64,000 nt of DNA from NCBI RefSeq assembly GCF_021083645.1, contig NZ_JAJNRQ010000003.1:303147-367146 (forward strand), given 5' to 3'. Source of the stretch: Schaalia sp. lx-260. Its GTDB lineage: Bacteria; Actinomycetota; Actinomycetes; Actinomycetales; Actinomycetaceae. Under the pieces are notes generated by a model. That model searched no databases. It was not told the DNA's origin and was given only the letters and a program-made list of their open reading frames with translations. The position numbers and the translations under genes were made by a program. Positions 50,334-61,970 of this stretch are shown here, one piece after another (position 1 is the first letter of the stretch; each line of letters starts with the position of its first letter).

Positions 50334-51748
50334 CGGATCATTCCGTTCCTTTTTTTCCCGTATGGAACGCTCCTTATGCGCACGGCCCAATAGACGCATG
50401 TATAGAGATTCCTGGTTCTAAGTCGCTCACGGTACGTGCTCTGTTACTTGCAGCTCTGGCAGATCGTCCCAGTATTATTCATGGGGTCCTTGACAGTCGT
50501 GACACTTCCTTATTTGCCGAGGGCCTGCGTGTTTTAGGCGCACAAATCACCCCATATGCTTCAGATTCTTTACGTGTTACGCCTTTACCTCCTTTCCCAC
50601 ACGCCCAGCAGCGCTCACCTCGCACACTGAATATCACGTGTGGTTTAGCTGGAACTGTTATGCGTTTTTTGCCACCTATTGCAGCTTTAACTGGCCGTCC
50701 CGTACATTTTGACGGGGATGAAGCAGCACGCCGACGGCCTTTAGGACCGTTACTTGATTCTTTGGAATCTTTAGGCGCACATATTGAATATGAAGGTAAG
50801 CGAGGTTTCTTACCTTTCACTATCTGCGGTCCTTTACGTGCGCCTTCCTCAGGCATCGTTGAAGTTGATGCTTCATCATCATCTCAATTTTTCTCTGCGC
50901 TCCTTATGTTGGCTCCTTTATTAGAAGCTCCTGTGCAGATACATTCAGTTGGGCCGGTTGTTTCGCTCCCCCATATCCATATGACTGTAGAGGCACTGCG
51001 TCAACGCGGCATTGCTGTAGATTGCCGAACCAATGATTTAGGTGCTGCCGTTTGCCGTGTGCAACCGTGTCGTCCACGAGGACAAGATACGCATATTGAA
51101 CCTGATTTATCGAATGCTGGTCCTTTTCTCGCCTTGGCTCATATAACTGGCGGGCGTGTCGTTATCCCCCATTGGCCTTCCTTCACCACTCAAGCTGGTG
51201 ATGCGTGGCGCAGCATTTTGCCGCGTTTAGGCGCGCGCGTATCTTTCACAGATGAGGGCTTGGCTTTGCAGGGTCCGGGCGCTGGAGAGTATGACGGGTT
51301 TGAGGGTGATTTTTCCGATGTGGGCGAACTGGTTCCAACTCTGGTTGCAATTATGCTTTTTGCGCGTACTCATTCCGTTCTGCGCGGTATCGCCCATTTG
51401 CGGGGGCATGAAACGAATCGTTTGGCCGCCCTTGTCGAGCAAATATGTGCTCTCGGCGGGAAAGCGCAAGAGACTGATGATGGTCTTGTCATTTATCCGA
51501 CTTCCCTGCACCCCACTCAGATGGCAACATATGAGGATCATCGAATGGCTACATTCGCCGCGATTGTGGGGGCTGCTGTTAGGGGGGTCAGTGTTGAAAA
51601 TATTGCGACGACTTCAAAAACATTACCGGATTTCCCGCAGCTATGGACTCGCGCTGTGATGACAGCTTCACCGCAAGCTCAGGATTTTTCTGCCGTAGAT
51701 AAAATTACCCTCACTGGCACATTTTCTTCATCGAAAGAACAACTATGA
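50330..51748 (+). CDS. aroA: 3-phosphoshikimate 1-carboxyvinyltransferase (EPSP synthase)
   Basis: Sixth step of the shikimate pathway: S3P + PEP to EPSP. I start at GTG 50330, overlapping the DoxX stop (472 residues); an upstream frame would overlap DoxX by 88 bases. Motifs: PGSKSLTVRALLLAA (substrate Lys/Ser/Arg), CGLAGTVMRFLPPIAALTG, ASSSSQFFSALLM and YEDHRMATFAA. Residue order is that of actinobacterial AroA. Confidence 0.95.
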   Translation: MTDHSVPFFPVWNAPYAHGPIDACIEIPGSKSLTVRALLLAALADRPSIIHGVLDSRDTSLFAEGLRVLGAQITPYASDSLRVTPLPPFPHAQQRSPRTLNITCGLAGTVMRFLPPIAALTGRPVHFDGDEAARRRPLGPLLDSLESLGAHIEYEGKRGFLPFTICGPLRAPSSGIVEVDASSSSQFFSALLMLAPLLEAPVQIHSVGPVVSLPHIHMTVEALRQRGIAVDCRTNDLGAAVCRVQPCRPRGQDTHIEPDLSNAGPFLALAHITGGRVVIPHWPSFTTQAGDAWRSILPRLGARVSFTDEGLALQGPGAGEYDGFEGDFSDVGELVPTLVAIMLFARTHSVLRGIAHLRGHETNRLAALVEQICALGGKAQETDDGLVIYPTSLHPTQMATYEDHRMATFAAIVGAAVRGVSVENIATTSKTLPDFPQLWTRAVMTASPQAQDFSAVDKITLTGTFSSSKEQL

Positions 51749-52830
51749 GGCGTGATATTGGAACTGATGACCCGCGCGTGCGTGTACGCCCTCAATCTTC
51801 TTCGCGTCCTCGTACGAAAAATCGGCCTGACTGGTCGCAAAAACCTTTGGGACAGGTAATAGCAATTGACCGTGGTCGTTATAGCGTTATTTGTCAGGGT
51901 ACAGGCAATCGTATTTTAGCTGTGCGCGCACGCGAGCTTGGGCGTGGCAGCGTTATTATGGGTGATTTTGTTCGTTTAACAGGTGATTTATCTGGCCGCC
52001 CAGATACTTTAGGCCGTATTGTCGCCGTTGAAGATCGCCGTAATGTCCTTCGCAGATCTTTAGAAGATGCTCCCGACCAGCGGGGAGAAAAAGCAATAGT
52101 TGCTCACGCTGACCTCATGGTTATTGTGACAGCTTTAGCTGATCCGCCACCGCGCACAGGGATGATTGATCGTTGTCTTGTTGCTGCTTATGAGGCGGGT
52201 ATGGGTGCTATTTTGTGCCTCACAAAAGCAGATCTTGGTGATCCTGATGAGCTTCGCCGTTTATATGCTGATTTTGATGTTGATATTGTGGTAACTTCGT
52301 GCGGTTCTGCTGATATGGTTCCTGCAGGAATTGATGATGTGCGCCGCTTGTTGGCAGGTCGTTTTTCTGTTCTTGTCGGCCATTCAGGGGTTGGTAAATC
52401 CACGTTAATTAATGCTTTGGTTCCGCAGGCTGGTCGCGCTGTCGGACATGTTAATGAGGTTACTGGGCGTGGCCGTCACACTTCGACTTCTTCTGAGGCT
52501 TTTGAACTGCCTGAAGGTGGGTGGATTGTTGATACCCCTGGGGTGCGTTCTTTTGGTTTAGGACATGTGAGTGTGGAGGATGTGCTCGGTGTTTTCCCGG
52601 ATGCAGCTCAAGCAACAACATGGTGTTTGCCTTTGTGTACGCATTTGGATTCTGAGCCTTCGTGTGCATTAGATTCCTGGAAGCAAGCAGTTGGGCCCTT
52701 TGCTGTTTCTTCTGTTCTTACTGAGGCAGAAAAAGCATCACGTTCTCACCTTGTCGTATCTGTTCGTCGTCTTTTAGAAGCTGTTATTCATGCGCAAACT
52801 ATTTCCCACGTATCACGTTCACGAACGTGA
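51745..52830 (+). CDS. rsgA: Ribosome small-subunit-dependent GTPase A
   Basis: Circularly permuted GTPase that checks 30S maturation. The 361-residue protein has an N-terminal OB fold (IAIDRGRYSVICQG), then G4 LTKADL before G1 GHSGVGKSTLINAL and G3 DTPGVRSF, in permuted order. The C-terminal zinc motif has Cys, Cys, His and Cys in WCLPLCTHLDSEPSCA. ATG overlaps the aroA stop (ATGA). The aroA-rsgA pair is conserved in mycobacteria. Confidence 0.94.
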   Translation: MRRDIGTDDPRVRVRPQSSSRPRTKNRPDWSQKPLGQVIAIDRGRYSVICQGTGNRILAVRARELGRGSVIMGDFVRLTGDLSGRPDTLGRIVAVEDRRNVLRRSLEDAPDQRGEKAIVAHADLMVIVTALADPPPRTGMIDRCLVAAYEAGMGAILCLTKADLGDPDELRRLYADFDVDIVVTSCGSADMVPAGIDDVRRLLAGRFSVLVGHSGVGKSTLINALVPQAGRAVGHVNEVTGRGRHTSTSSEAFELPEGGWIVDTPGVRSFGLGHVSVEDVLGVFPDAAQATTWCLPLCTHLDSEPSCALDSWKQAVGPFAVSSVLTEAEKASRSHLVVSVRRLLEAVIHAQTISHVSRSRT

Positions 52831-52880
52831 CCTTCTTCTTTTTATCTGTTCAATTCATTAATTTCACGAAAGTGTTGTTT

Positions 52881-53603
52881 ATGAGCACTGTCCTTGTGAT
52901 CGAGCATGATCCTCTTGTCACTCTCGGAAATTTAGAGCAGCTGCTCTGCGGAAAATACGAGCATGTGCGCGCATGGGAAAAGCCTCAAGCTGTTGATCGC
53001 ATTATCGAAGATATCGAATGTGGGGCGCGGCCTTTTCCTTCTGCTGTTGTTATTCTTGGTGGCCGCATGAATGCCTATGCAGATGAGGCAGGCCCTTGGT
53101 TTCCTGCAACACGTCACCTTATCCGTGACTGTGCGCAACGTCAGGTGCGCCTTCTTGGAATTTGTTTAGGACACCAAATTATTGCGACAGCTTTGAATGG
53201 GAGTGTCGCTTTGGCCTTCCCTGAAAATCGTGAATGCGGCATTACACAGATCAGATGGGAAAATAAACCCACGACCCTGCATGCTGATGAATCTGCTTTA
53301 TGGGATTCTCTACAGGAAACATCGCATGTTTTTGCCGATCACGGTGATGCTGTCAGTGAGCTTCCGCCCCATGCTCTTGTATGGGCACGGTCCCAACGTT
53401 GTGTACATATCATGTCTTGTGGGACTGTTATTGGGGTTCAATTTCATCCGGAAGTCACCGAAAGTATTATTCACAGCTGGGCACAATCCGACCCGCAGAC
53501 GTACACACAAGACATCCATGATGAGTACGCGCTTCATCGTGACGCATTATTTGATACGTGCACGCATTTAGCTCAGTGGCTACTTGGCCCGTGTACTCAG
53601 TAG
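52881..53603 (+). CDS. Type 1 glutamine amidotransferase
   Basis: A 240-residue stand-alone class I amidotransferase of the GMP-synthase-like group. The nucleophile is Cys95 in LLGICLGHQI; the His/Glu pair is in GVQFHPEVTE near residue 200; FADHGDAVSELP matches the family loop. The acceptor substrate is unknown; there is no synthase partner nearby. Start at ATG 52881 (MSTVLVIEHDPL); the ribosome site is weak. Confidence 0.85.
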   Translation: MSTVLVIEHDPLVTLGNLEQLLCGKYEHVRAWEKPQAVDRIIEDIECGARPFPSAVVILGGRMNAYADEAGPWFPATRHLIRDCAQRQVRLLGICLGHQIIATALNGSVALAFPENRECGITQIRWENKPTTLHADESALWDSLQETSHVFADHGDAVSELPPHALVWARSQRCVHIMSCGTVIGVQFHPEVTESIIHSWAQSDPQTYTQDIHDEYALHRDALFDTCTHLAQWLLGPCTQ

Positions 53604-53645
53604 CCTCAGACACATCTTTTCTTCAGGATGTATCTGAGGCTACTG
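53598..53645. other. Large hairpin between convergent genes
   Basis: CAGTAGCCTCAGA (53598-53610) pairs with TCTGAGGCTACTG (53633-53645); inside, ACATC pairs with GATGT. It covers the stop codon of the amidotransferase gene. No T-run follows on either strand, so it may be a rho-type or processing site and not a classical terminator. Confidence 0.6.
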
Positions 53646-53695
53646 GATAAAATATCGTACTCTTTTCCTTATAGGCAGGTGTACTTCCTCAAAAA

Positions 53696-54847
53696 TCAGG
53701 CCAGCCGATACATCCACCCGTATGGGTCCGCTGCTTGACCTGTTTGAATATCAGTTAATGCTTTCAAAGTATCAAGCGTAACTTTTCCAACCGGTAAGGA
53801 TAGGTCAAAGCCTTCACCAGCTAAACGAGTAATTGGAGTGACAACGGCGGCTGTTCCACATGCGAATAGTTCTGCCACTGTTCCCTTCTCAATGCCTGTG
53901 ACGATCTCATCAATAGCGATTTTTTCTTCTGTCACGCTTATCCCACGGTCACGTAGTAATCGACAAATCGCTGAACGAGTTCCCCCTTCCAAGATGACAC
54001 CGGATAGTTCAGGTGTTCGCACGCTCCCATCAGCCATCACAACGAAGGTATTCATACCACCGAGTTCTTCAAGGTAACGTTCTTCGTAGGTGTCCAGGAA
54101 ACAAATCTGATCAAAGCCACGTGAAGCTGCCTCCATTTGGGGGAGCAACGAAGCAGCATAATTACCCCCAGCTTTTGCTGAGCCTGTACCGCCTGGTCCT
54201 GCTCGATGGTAGCCTTTCACGACCCAAATTGAAATACCTGCAACACCTGAAGCAAAGTAGCTTCCCGCAGGCGAGCCGATCACGTAGTAATCAAACTGAT
54301 GTGCTGAATGAACTCCAAGGAAAGGTTCTGTAGCAATAACGAAAGGCCGCAAGTACAGGGAAGATCCTTCTTGGGATGGAACCCAGCGATGATCGGCACG
54401 AACATATGCTGCAAGAGAAGCCACAAAATCTTCACGGTCGATGGCGGGCATAGCCATACGGTTACTTGAGTGATTGATACGTGCCGCATTGAAAGTGGGA
54501 CGGAAAGTCCAGATTGATCCGTCAGCATGCTTATAGGCTTTGATGCCTTCAAATACTTCCTGCCCGTAGTGCAAAACTGCTGCTGCAGGTGATAATTCAA
54601 TATTTCCGAAGGGAATAATGCTGCGATCATGCCAGCCTTGGCCGTGTGTCCACCGCATATGTGCCATATGATCGGTGAACACTTTCCCGAAAGCCAGAGA
54701 TTTCATGGATTCCTGGTATTGTTCATCGTTGGCTGGCCGTGGGTGAGCAGTCACTGGGAAACGAGATACAAGTTCATCCGCTGGTCGGATAGGTTCAGCT
54801 GCACATTTTTCAAGTTCAGTGGGCACATGTTCATTCTGCTTCATCAT
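53696..54847 (-). CDS. ilvE: Branched-chain amino acid aminotransferase
   Basis: Transfers amino groups between glutamate and the keto acids of Ile, Leu and Val. The 383-residue PLP enzyme (fold type IV) has EVFEGIKAYKHADGS, LYLRPFVIATEPFLG, the lysine in GTGSAKAGGNYAAS, and GTRSAICRLLRDRGI. Two ATGs in tandem follow an AAGGA site. It is separated from leuB by 180 bases. Confidence 0.95.
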   Translation of the reverse strand: MMKQNEHVPTELEKCAAEPIRPADELVSRFPVTAHPRPANDEQYQESMKSLAFGKVFTDHMAHMRWTHGQGWHDRSIIPFGNIELSPAAAVLHYGQEVFEGIKAYKHADGSIWTFRPTFNAARINHSSNRMAMPAIDREDFVASLAAYVRADHRWVPSQEGSSLYLRPFVIATEPFLGVHSAHQFDYYVIGSPAGSYFASGVAGISIWVVKGYHRAGPGGTGSAKAGGNYAASLLPQMEAASRGFDQICFLDTYEERYLEELGGMNTFVVMADGSVRTPELSGVILEGGTRSAICRLLRDRGISVTEEKIAIDEIVTGIEKGTVAELFACGTAAVVTPITRLAGEGFDLSLPVGKVTLDTLKALTDIQTGQAADPYGWMYRLA

Positions 54848-55027
54848 TTTTCCTTCGATGGTCAGGACCTGTACAGAGAATATGCATCACATTCACGCAC
54901 TTTCGAGTATTTCCATCATATGAGCCTTGTTTGAAGCCATACACACACGGACTGTGTGACAGCTGGCGCACTTTGTTTATCCGTACGCTTTTGTTGAGGC
55001 AGATGATGTGTTAGTTGAAACATAAAG

Positions 55028-56086
55028 TCACTTAAGCAAAGAAACGATGGCGTCACCTATTTCCTGTGTTGATCGCACTAGAGGTTTTCCTGCGGTAGCG
55101 CTATCGGCACGAGTAGCCATGTCAGTTTCAATGGCAGTTTCAATGGCACGAGCTTGCAGGTCATACCCTAAGTGGTGGAGCATGAGGGCGACTGAGGATA
55201 TTGTTGCTGTCGGGTCAGCTTTCCCTTGACCTGCAATGTCGGGGGCTGAACCGTGGACAGGTTCAAACATCGACGGATACGTGCCGTCAGGATTAATGTT
55301 TCCTGATGCGGCAAGTCCAATTCCACCGGTAATAGCGCCAGCCTCGTCGGTTAAAATATCGCCAAATAGGTTATCTGTCACGATGACATCAAAACGTTGT
55401 GGGTCAGTCACCATGTAAATCGTGGCAGCATCAATATGACAATAGTCAACGCTCACTTGTGGGTAGAGTGCTCCTATTTCACGGACGATACGTGACCATA
55501 AGCCACCTGCGTGTACAAGAACATTATGTTTATGCACAAGTGTCAGGTGGTGCGCGGGGCGTGACTGTGCTTGCTCGAAAGCATAACGGACGACACGTTC
55601 AATTCCGTAGGCGGTGTTAACAGAAACCTCATTAGCAATTTCCTGAGGAGTTCCCGTGCGCACTGAACCACCATTTCCACAGTACAGTCCTTCTGTTCCT
55701 TCACGCACCACAACAAAATCTACGTTGTGAGGATTCACTAAAGGACTGGGCACGCCTGCATAATATTTCGCTGGACGCAGATTCACGTAGTGGTCAAAAG
55801 CAAAACGTAGACGCAGCAGTAAACCGCGTTCTAACACGCCGGAAGGAACTGATGGGTCCCCCACTGCGCCAAGCAGAAGCGCATCATGTGTGGCTAGTGT
55901 TTCAAGGTCGTGTTCTGTCAGTGTTTCACCTGTGCGGTGCCAACGTTGAGCACCAAGATCGTAGTGAGTGGTGTTGACACTGACAGGGGTATGCGTAAAA
56001 ACTGCACGAAGTACTTTCAATGCTTCAGGGACTACTTCTTGACCGATACCGTCACCAGGGATTACTGCAAGTTTCAGCGTTGTCAT
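55028..56086 (-). CDS. leuB: 3-isopropylmalate dehydrogenase
   Basis: NAD-dependent oxidation and decarboxylation in leucine synthesis. The 352-residue protein starts [20 protein letters not shown] and contains [15 protein letters not shown], the active-site [12 protein letters not shown] and HKHNVL, and metal-binding [18 protein letters not shown]. The longer frame upstream of 56086 is not homologous. leuC and leuD are not in the window. Confidence 0.95.
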   Translation of the reverse strand: MTTLKLAVIPGDGIGQEVVPEALKVLRAVFTHTPVSVNTTHYDLGAQRWHRTGETLTEHDLETLATHDALLLGAVGDPSVPSGVLERGLLLRLRFAFDHYVNLRPAKYYAGVPSPLVNPHNVDFVVVREGTEGLYCGNGGSVRTGTPQEIANEVSVNTAYGIERVVRYAFEQAQSRPAHHLTLVHKHNVLVHAGGLWSRIVREIGALYPQVSVDYCHIDAATIYMVTDPQRFDVIVTDNLFGDILTDEAGAITGGIGLAASGNINPDGTYPSMFEPVHGSAPDIAGQGKADPTATISSVALMLHHLGYDLQARAIETAIETDMATRADSATAGKPLVRSTQEIGDAIVSLLK

Positions 56087-56206
56087 ATCTTGACTTTCCC
56101 TCATCTGTTGTCTTTCGCGTTGAAATGTCCGAATGTCGGTTTCTTGTCCAGACGGTCGCGCACTATCACTCTTTTTTGCTTGCGGATGACTTGATCTGTT
56201 GTAGCG

Positions 56207-56248
56207 TAAAAGCACATTGGCCGCTCCCCTATTGGGAACGGCCATGTG
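56207..56248 (-). terminator. Terminator of the ilvBNC operon
   Basis: On the minus strand CACAT-GGCCG pairs with CGGCC-ATGTG with a small internal loop (56213-56248), followed by CTTTTACGC. It lies 28 bases after the ilvC stop. Confidence 0.8.
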
Positions 56249-56276
56249 TTATGCAAAGAATTATTGCATCCGATTT

Positions 56277-57817
<1,541 letters not shown>

Positions 57818-57819
57818 TT

Positions 57820-59583
57820 TCAGTCCTCCACTTCCCAATCAGGAGCCATGCCCTGAGCATAACGAATCTCATCATTGGATACACCTGCAGCGACCATCGG
57901 CCATACCATTGCATCTTTTGATACTCGGAAATCTAAAAGAACCGGGCGATCGTTTATGGACATGGCCCATTCGATTGCTTCATCTACTTCGTCAATAGAT
58001 CGTATGGTTCGTGCTTCCATTCCATAAGCTTTCGCAAGCATTTCAAAGTTAGGTATCTGATCGCCTTCAACAGGATTGAGTGTGGTATTTGAGTAACGTT
58101 TTCCGTAGAACAGTGACTGCCATTGGCGGACCATCCCTAGCACACTGTTATTGATGAGGCATACCTTAATGGGAATATTATTTACTGTGCAGGTCGCAAG
58201 TTCTTGGTTCGTCATTTGGAAAGAACCATCCCCGTCAATCGCCCAAACGGTTGTGTCGGGGCAGCCTACTTTAGCGCCCATAGCCGCAGGAATACAGTAG
58301 CCCATTGTCCCTAATCCAGATGAGGATAAGAAGTGCCGTGGTTTTTCGTATTCGATAAATTGTGCGGCCCACATTTGATGCTGGCCTACACCTGTGACGT
58401 AAATAGAATCAGGACCTGCAATACGTGATAGTTTTTGCAGTACTTCTTGGGGTGCCATCATTCCATCTGTGGGTTCTGCCCATCCCATTGGGTAGCGGGC
58501 GCGTAAACGGTTGAGGTAACGCCACCATCCAGAAAGGTCAGGTTGCCCTTCTTCTTTTTGTGCGTGCAGAATCTCTTCGTTCAACGCGTCTAAGGCAGGT
58601 TTAAGGTCTGCCACGATTGGCACATCTGCTTCACGGTTCTTTGAGATTTCAGCGGCATCAATATCAACGTGGACAACGCGAGCGCGGGGAGCAAAAGAAT
58701 CAAGGTTCCCTGTCACTCGGTCATCGAATCGTACTCCGAGGGCAACAATCAGGTCTGCACGTTGCAAGGCTCCTACCGCAGCCACTGTCCCGTGCATACC
58801 AGGCATACCTAGGTTGTGTGGATCTGAGTCTGGGAAAACACCACGTGCAGGCAGCGTGGTAACTACCGCAGCATCTGTAATTTCAACGAGTTGACGTAAT
58901 TGTTCATAGGCTCCACTGCGGACAGCCCCTCCACCGACATAAAGGACGGGAGCTTGCGCGGAAATGATTTCACGGGCAGCTGCGCGTACTTGTTTCATGC
59001 TGGGTTTACATGCGGGTTTATATCCGGGCAAATCCAGCACTGGTGGCCATATGAAGTCAAGGTGAGCGTTTTGTGCTGATTTTGTAATGTCAACAAGAAC
59101 GGGACCTGGTCGGCCTGTGGCGGCTAAATGGAATGCTTCGGCTATGCGAGCGGGAATGTCGGCTGCTTCTGTTACGAGGAAAGAATGTTTGGTGACAGGA
59201 ACTGATGCGCCGACAATGTCAGCTTCTTGGAATGCGTCTGTGCCAATAAGGGAAGCGCCTACTTGTCCTGAGATCACAACGATTGGAACGGAATCAACAT
59301 TTGCATCTGCTAGGGCAGTCATAACATTTGTCGCTGCAGGACCGGAGGTAACGATTGCGCATCCTACTTTCCCTGTAGCTAGGGCGTATCCTTCTGCAGC
59401 GTGTCCAGCTCCTTGTTCGTGGCGTACGAGGATGTGGCGCACTGTTGAATGCATCAATGGGTCATAAACAGGAAGGATAGCCCCACCAGGCATACCAAAA
59501 ACTTCTGTAACTCCTAGCGCCTCTAGTGTTGCCACAATCGCTTCTGCGCCAGTCATTGTGCGGGTTTCGACAGGGTCTTTCAC
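57820..59583 (-). CDS. ilvB: Acetolactate synthase, large catalytic subunit
   Basis: ThDP enzyme for the first common step to Val/Leu and Ile. The 587-residue protein has [15 protein letters not shown], the catalytic Glu in [14 protein letters not shown], and the ThDP-Mg motif [22 protein letters not shown] start with AGAGGA seven bases upstream. The preceding leader holds an attenuator. Confidence 0.97.
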   Translation of the reverse strand: MKDPVETRTMTGAEAIVATLEALGVTEVFGMPGGAILPVYDPLMHSTVRHILVRHEQGAGHAAEGYALATGKVGCAIVTSGPAATNVMTALADANVDSVPIVVISGQVGASLIGTDAFQEADIVGASVPVTKHSFLVTEAADIPARIAEAFHLAATGRPGPVLVDITKSAQNAHLDFIWPPVLDLPGYKPACKPSMKQVRAAAREIISAQAPVLYVGGGAVRSGAYEQLRQLVEITDAAVVTTLPARGVFPDSDPHNLGMPGMHGTVAAVGALQRADLIVALGVRFDDRVTGNLDSFAPRARVVHVDIDAAEISKNREADVPIVADLKPALDALNEEILHAQKEEGQPDLSGWWRYLNRLRARYPMGWAEPTDGMMAPQEVLQKLSRIAGPDSIYVTGVGQHQMWAAQFIEYEKPRHFLSSSGLGTMGYCIPAAMGAKVGCPDTTVWAIDGDGSFQMTNQELATCTVNNIPIKVCLINNSVLGMVRQWQSLFYGKRYSNTTLNPVEGDQIPNFEMLAKAYGMEARTIRSIDEVDEAIEWAMSINDRPVLLDFRVSKDAMVWPMVAAGVSNDEIRYAQGMAPDWEVED

Positions 59584-59621
59584 TGCAAGGTCCTCTCAAT
59601 ATATTCGGGTGGTTCTTAATG

Positions 59622-59655
59622 AAAAAGTCCCCTGACGCAGCTATTGCGTGGGGAC
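59622..59655 (-). terminator. Attenuator terminator of ilvBNC
   Basis: On the minus strand GTCCCC-ACGCA pairs with TGCGT-ca-GGGGAC (two-base bulge, five-base loop), then TTTTT. It ends 39 bases before the ilvB start, so it would stop transcription before the operon. Confidence 0.85.
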
Positions 59656-59657
59656 GA

Positions 59658-59699
59658 GGCGTGCGAGCCACCCATTTCACACGGTAGGCGCCGCACGCC
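59658..59699 (-). promoter_or_regulatory. Leader hairpin of the ilv attenuator
   Basis: GGCGTGCG (59692-59699), inside the leader-peptide coding sequence, pairs with CGCACGCC (59658-59665), eight perfect pairs. This is the expected arm 1:2 structure whose availability depends on the translating ribosome. Confidence 0.7.
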
Positions 59700-59745
59700 C
59701 ACGTACGAGGACGCGCAGTCGACTAACAATGTGAATGTTGAGCAC
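59677..59745 (-). CDS. ilvB leader peptide (22 residues)
   Basis: GTG 59743-59745, seven bases after AGGA, encodes MLNIHIVSRLRVLVRGRAAP-TV. Nine of 22 residues are Ile, Leu or Val, with the cluster LRVLV just ahead of the hairpin arm. Ribosome stalling on scarce Ile, Leu or Val tRNA would let transcription continue into ilvB. A similar attenuator governs ilvBNC in Corynebacterium glutamicum. Confidence 0.75.
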   Translation of the reverse strand: MLNIHIVSRLRVLVRGRAAPTV

Positions 59746-59768
59746 ACAATAATCCTAGCGGGCTCACA

Positions 59769-59798
59769 CTGATACTTGGTCCATGTCTCATACTTCAA
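59769..59798 (-). promoter_or_regulatory. Candidate ilvB operon promoter
   Basis: On the minus strand TTGAAG (59793-59798), 18-base spacer, TATCAG (59769-59774). The start near 59762 leaves a short leader before the leader-peptide ribosome site. Confidence 0.45.
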
Positions 59799-59909
59799 GC
59801 CTTTTTGTAACCTACTAGGACGATAGACCGTTTTCTTCGGATGCCCTTTTGCCATACTGTATGTAATTTCATTGTCTATGTCGTTTATCAACTATGGAGT
59901 TGAACCGTC

Positions 59910-61502
59910 ATGGTTACAGTCTTTGAATTGCTGGCTGAGCAGCCTATTTTGTTTCTTTTCCTCCTTGTGGGAGCGGGTATGGCTTTCGGTCATGTCAAGG
60001 TCCGTGGGGTCGGATTAGGGGCGGCCGCGGTTCTTTTTCTTGCAATTGCTTTAGCGGCGTGGGCAGAGGTTTATGACATTGAATTACGTGTGACGCCTCA
60101 ACTTGGAACACTTGGTTTGACACTTTTTACTTTTGCTATCGGGATTAACTCGGGAGCTTCTTTCTTCCATAATCTGCGCACAGCTGTTGGGCCTTTATTG
60201 ACGATGCTTGCTCTGTATGTGCTTGCGGCAGGAACTGGTTTATTTGTTGGCCAAGCTTTAGGTATGGATATTCCTTTAATTGCAGGGACTTTTGCAGGTT
60301 CTATGACGAATACTCCTGCTTTGGCTGCTGCAGGTGAAGCTTCAGGTTTGCTTGAAAGGGCAACGGTAGGGTATTCCATTGCTTACCTTTTCGGTGTCAT
60401 TGGGATGATGGCTGCCGCTATGGCTGCTTTATCTTACGGCAGGAACGACAAGGATACTCCTAGCCCGATTGCAAACCGAACTATCCGTGTGGAGCGTGAA
60501 GATCATCCTTCAATTGGTGATCTGTACGAAAAACTTGAATCAAAAGTTACTTTCTCACGTCTGCGTCGTGGTGAAACCGGCCCGATTTCTCATCCTTCTT
60601 TGTCGGATACTTTAGATGCGGGTGACTTGGTTACTGTTGTGGGTCCTCGCGAGCTTGTTGCTCGTGTTGCTACAGAGCTTGGTCATTCTTCCTCACATTC
60701 TTTGACTCAAGATCGTTCATATTTGGACTTCCGGCGTGTCACAATTTCTAATCCACACGTTGCTGGACGCGCAGTGTCAAGTCTTGATATGGAGAAACAG
60801 TTCTCTGCTGTCATTTCACGTGTACGTCGCGGTGATGTTGATATGGTTGCTCAGCCTGAAACTGTGTTACAGCTAGGTGATCGTGTACGTGTTGTAGCTC
60901 CCACATCGAAAATGCGTGAGATCACGAAGTTTTTTGGTGATTCTGCACGTGGTTTGTCTGATTTGAATCCGATTGCTTTGGGTTTAGGGATGGCTTTAGG
61001 TATTGCAATTGGCGAGTTACCGATTCTTACACCTTCCGGTGAGTATTTTTCCATCGGTTCTGCGGCAGGCACTTTAATTGTGGGGTTAGTTTTTGGGCGT
61101 ATTGGTCGTATTGGCTCGGTAGTCACGGCTTTGCCTTTTACGGCATGTCAAGTGCTGTCTGAGTTAGGTTTGTTGATCTTTTTAGCTCAGGCGGGAGCAA
61201 AAGCGGGTTGTCAAATTAGTGAGGCTTTCACTTCAGGTGCGTGGCTGAATATCTTCATCGTGGGTGCCCTGATGACTTCTATCATGGCTATTGGTTTGTA
61301 TGTGAGTATGCGTTGGTTCTTCAGGATGGGTGGAACTCAGCTGTCGGGTTTGATTGGTGGCGTTCAGACTCAGCCCGCTGTTCTGGCTTTCGTAAATTCA
61401 CGCACTAATGGCGACCCGCGTGTGGCTTTGGGTTACGCGCTTGTGTATCCGGTGGCTATGATCGCTAAAATTTTGATCGCTCAGTTCCTTGGTGGTTTAT
61501 AG
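59910..61502 (+). CDS. AspT/YidE/YbjL-family exchanger
   Basis: Membrane transporter of the aspartate:alanine exchanger family. The 530-residue protein has about five N-terminal helices (residues ~10-180, with TLFTFAIGINSGASFF and AGTFAGSMTNTPALAAAGEA), two cytosolic TrkA-C (RCK-C) domains (~185-345) and about six C-terminal helices with GLIGGVQTQPAVLAF. The repeated Gly-rich motifs (GSMTNTPAL and GGVQTQPAVL) mark the internal duplication. The substrate is unknown; neighbouring ilv genes and the ThrE-like gene hint at amino or organic acids. Confidence 0.88.
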   Translation: MVTVFELLAEQPILFLFLLVGAGMAFGHVKVRGVGLGAAAVLFLAIALAAWAEVYDIELRVTPQLGTLGLTLFTFAIGINSGASFFHNLRTAVGPLLTMLALYVLAAGTGLFVGQALGMDIPLIAGTFAGSMTNTPALAAAGEASGLLERATVGYSIAYLFGVIGMMAAAMAALSYGRNDKDTPSPIANRTIRVEREDHPSIGDLYEKLESKVTFSRLRRGETGPISHPSLSDTLDAGDLVTVVGPRELVARVATELGHSSSHSLTQDRSYLDFRRVTISNPHVAGRAVSSLDMEKQFSAVISRVRRGDVDMVAQPETVLQLGDRVRVVAPTSKMREITKFFGDSARGLSDLNPIALGLGMALGIAIGELPILTPSGEYFSIGSAAGTLIVGLVFGRIGRIGSVVTALPFTACQVLSELGLLIFLAQAGAKAGCQISEAFTSGAWLNIFIVGALMTSIMAIGLYVSMRWFFRMGGTQLSGLIGGVQTQPAVLAFVNSRTNGDPRVALGYALVYPVAMIAKILIAQFLGGL

Positions 61503-61567
61503 CTTCTGGACTACGGCACATATGCCGTTTCTTTGGTGCGCTTTGAGGAATTCTGGAGTTTTTCGTA

Positions 61568-61606
61568 GGGAGGCAGTTTCTTTCGTTGCCTCCCGCTTTT
61601 TGTTTT
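61568..61606 (+). terminator. Terminator of the exchanger gene
   Basis: GGGAGGCA (61568-61575) pairs with TGCCTCCC (61587-61594), loop of eleven, followed by GCTTTTTGTTTT. Confidence 0.9.
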
Positions 61607-61970
61607 GACTCATTGTGGAAAGCACCTAATTTTCTTGCCCGCTTCTTCGTATCTGGTGACTTCCGTAGCGCTCGTATATCATCGTGAGGATTTATTACTT
61701 TCTTATGTCCTCACACGTATGCCTATTGGTAACGTGTCGTGATTTGTTACATGTGAGACTGACCAGCCATTTTTATTGGCACGTTACCTTTTCAAGTCAT
61801 ATGAATATGAAATAGGGTACCACATCGTGTATATGTGACACCCTAAATCAGGTCGGTGAAGCTGAATATTCTTCTATTTGGAGGAGGCGACGTTTTCCCT
61901 CGCTTGTTTCTAGAAAAACATTATTTACTTCGTGTGGACGCTCTTCCAAAAGATTCTGTTCATGCTTGCA
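61607..61970. other. Intergenic region with a possible terminator hairpin
   Basis: TAGGGT-ac-CACAT (61813-61825) pairs with ATGTG-ac-ACCCTA (61833-61845), eleven pairs, loop of seven. It could end the ThrE-like transcript (minus strand), but the T-run after it is poor and it lies 126 bases past the stop. Nothing else was recognised. Confidence 0.4.
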
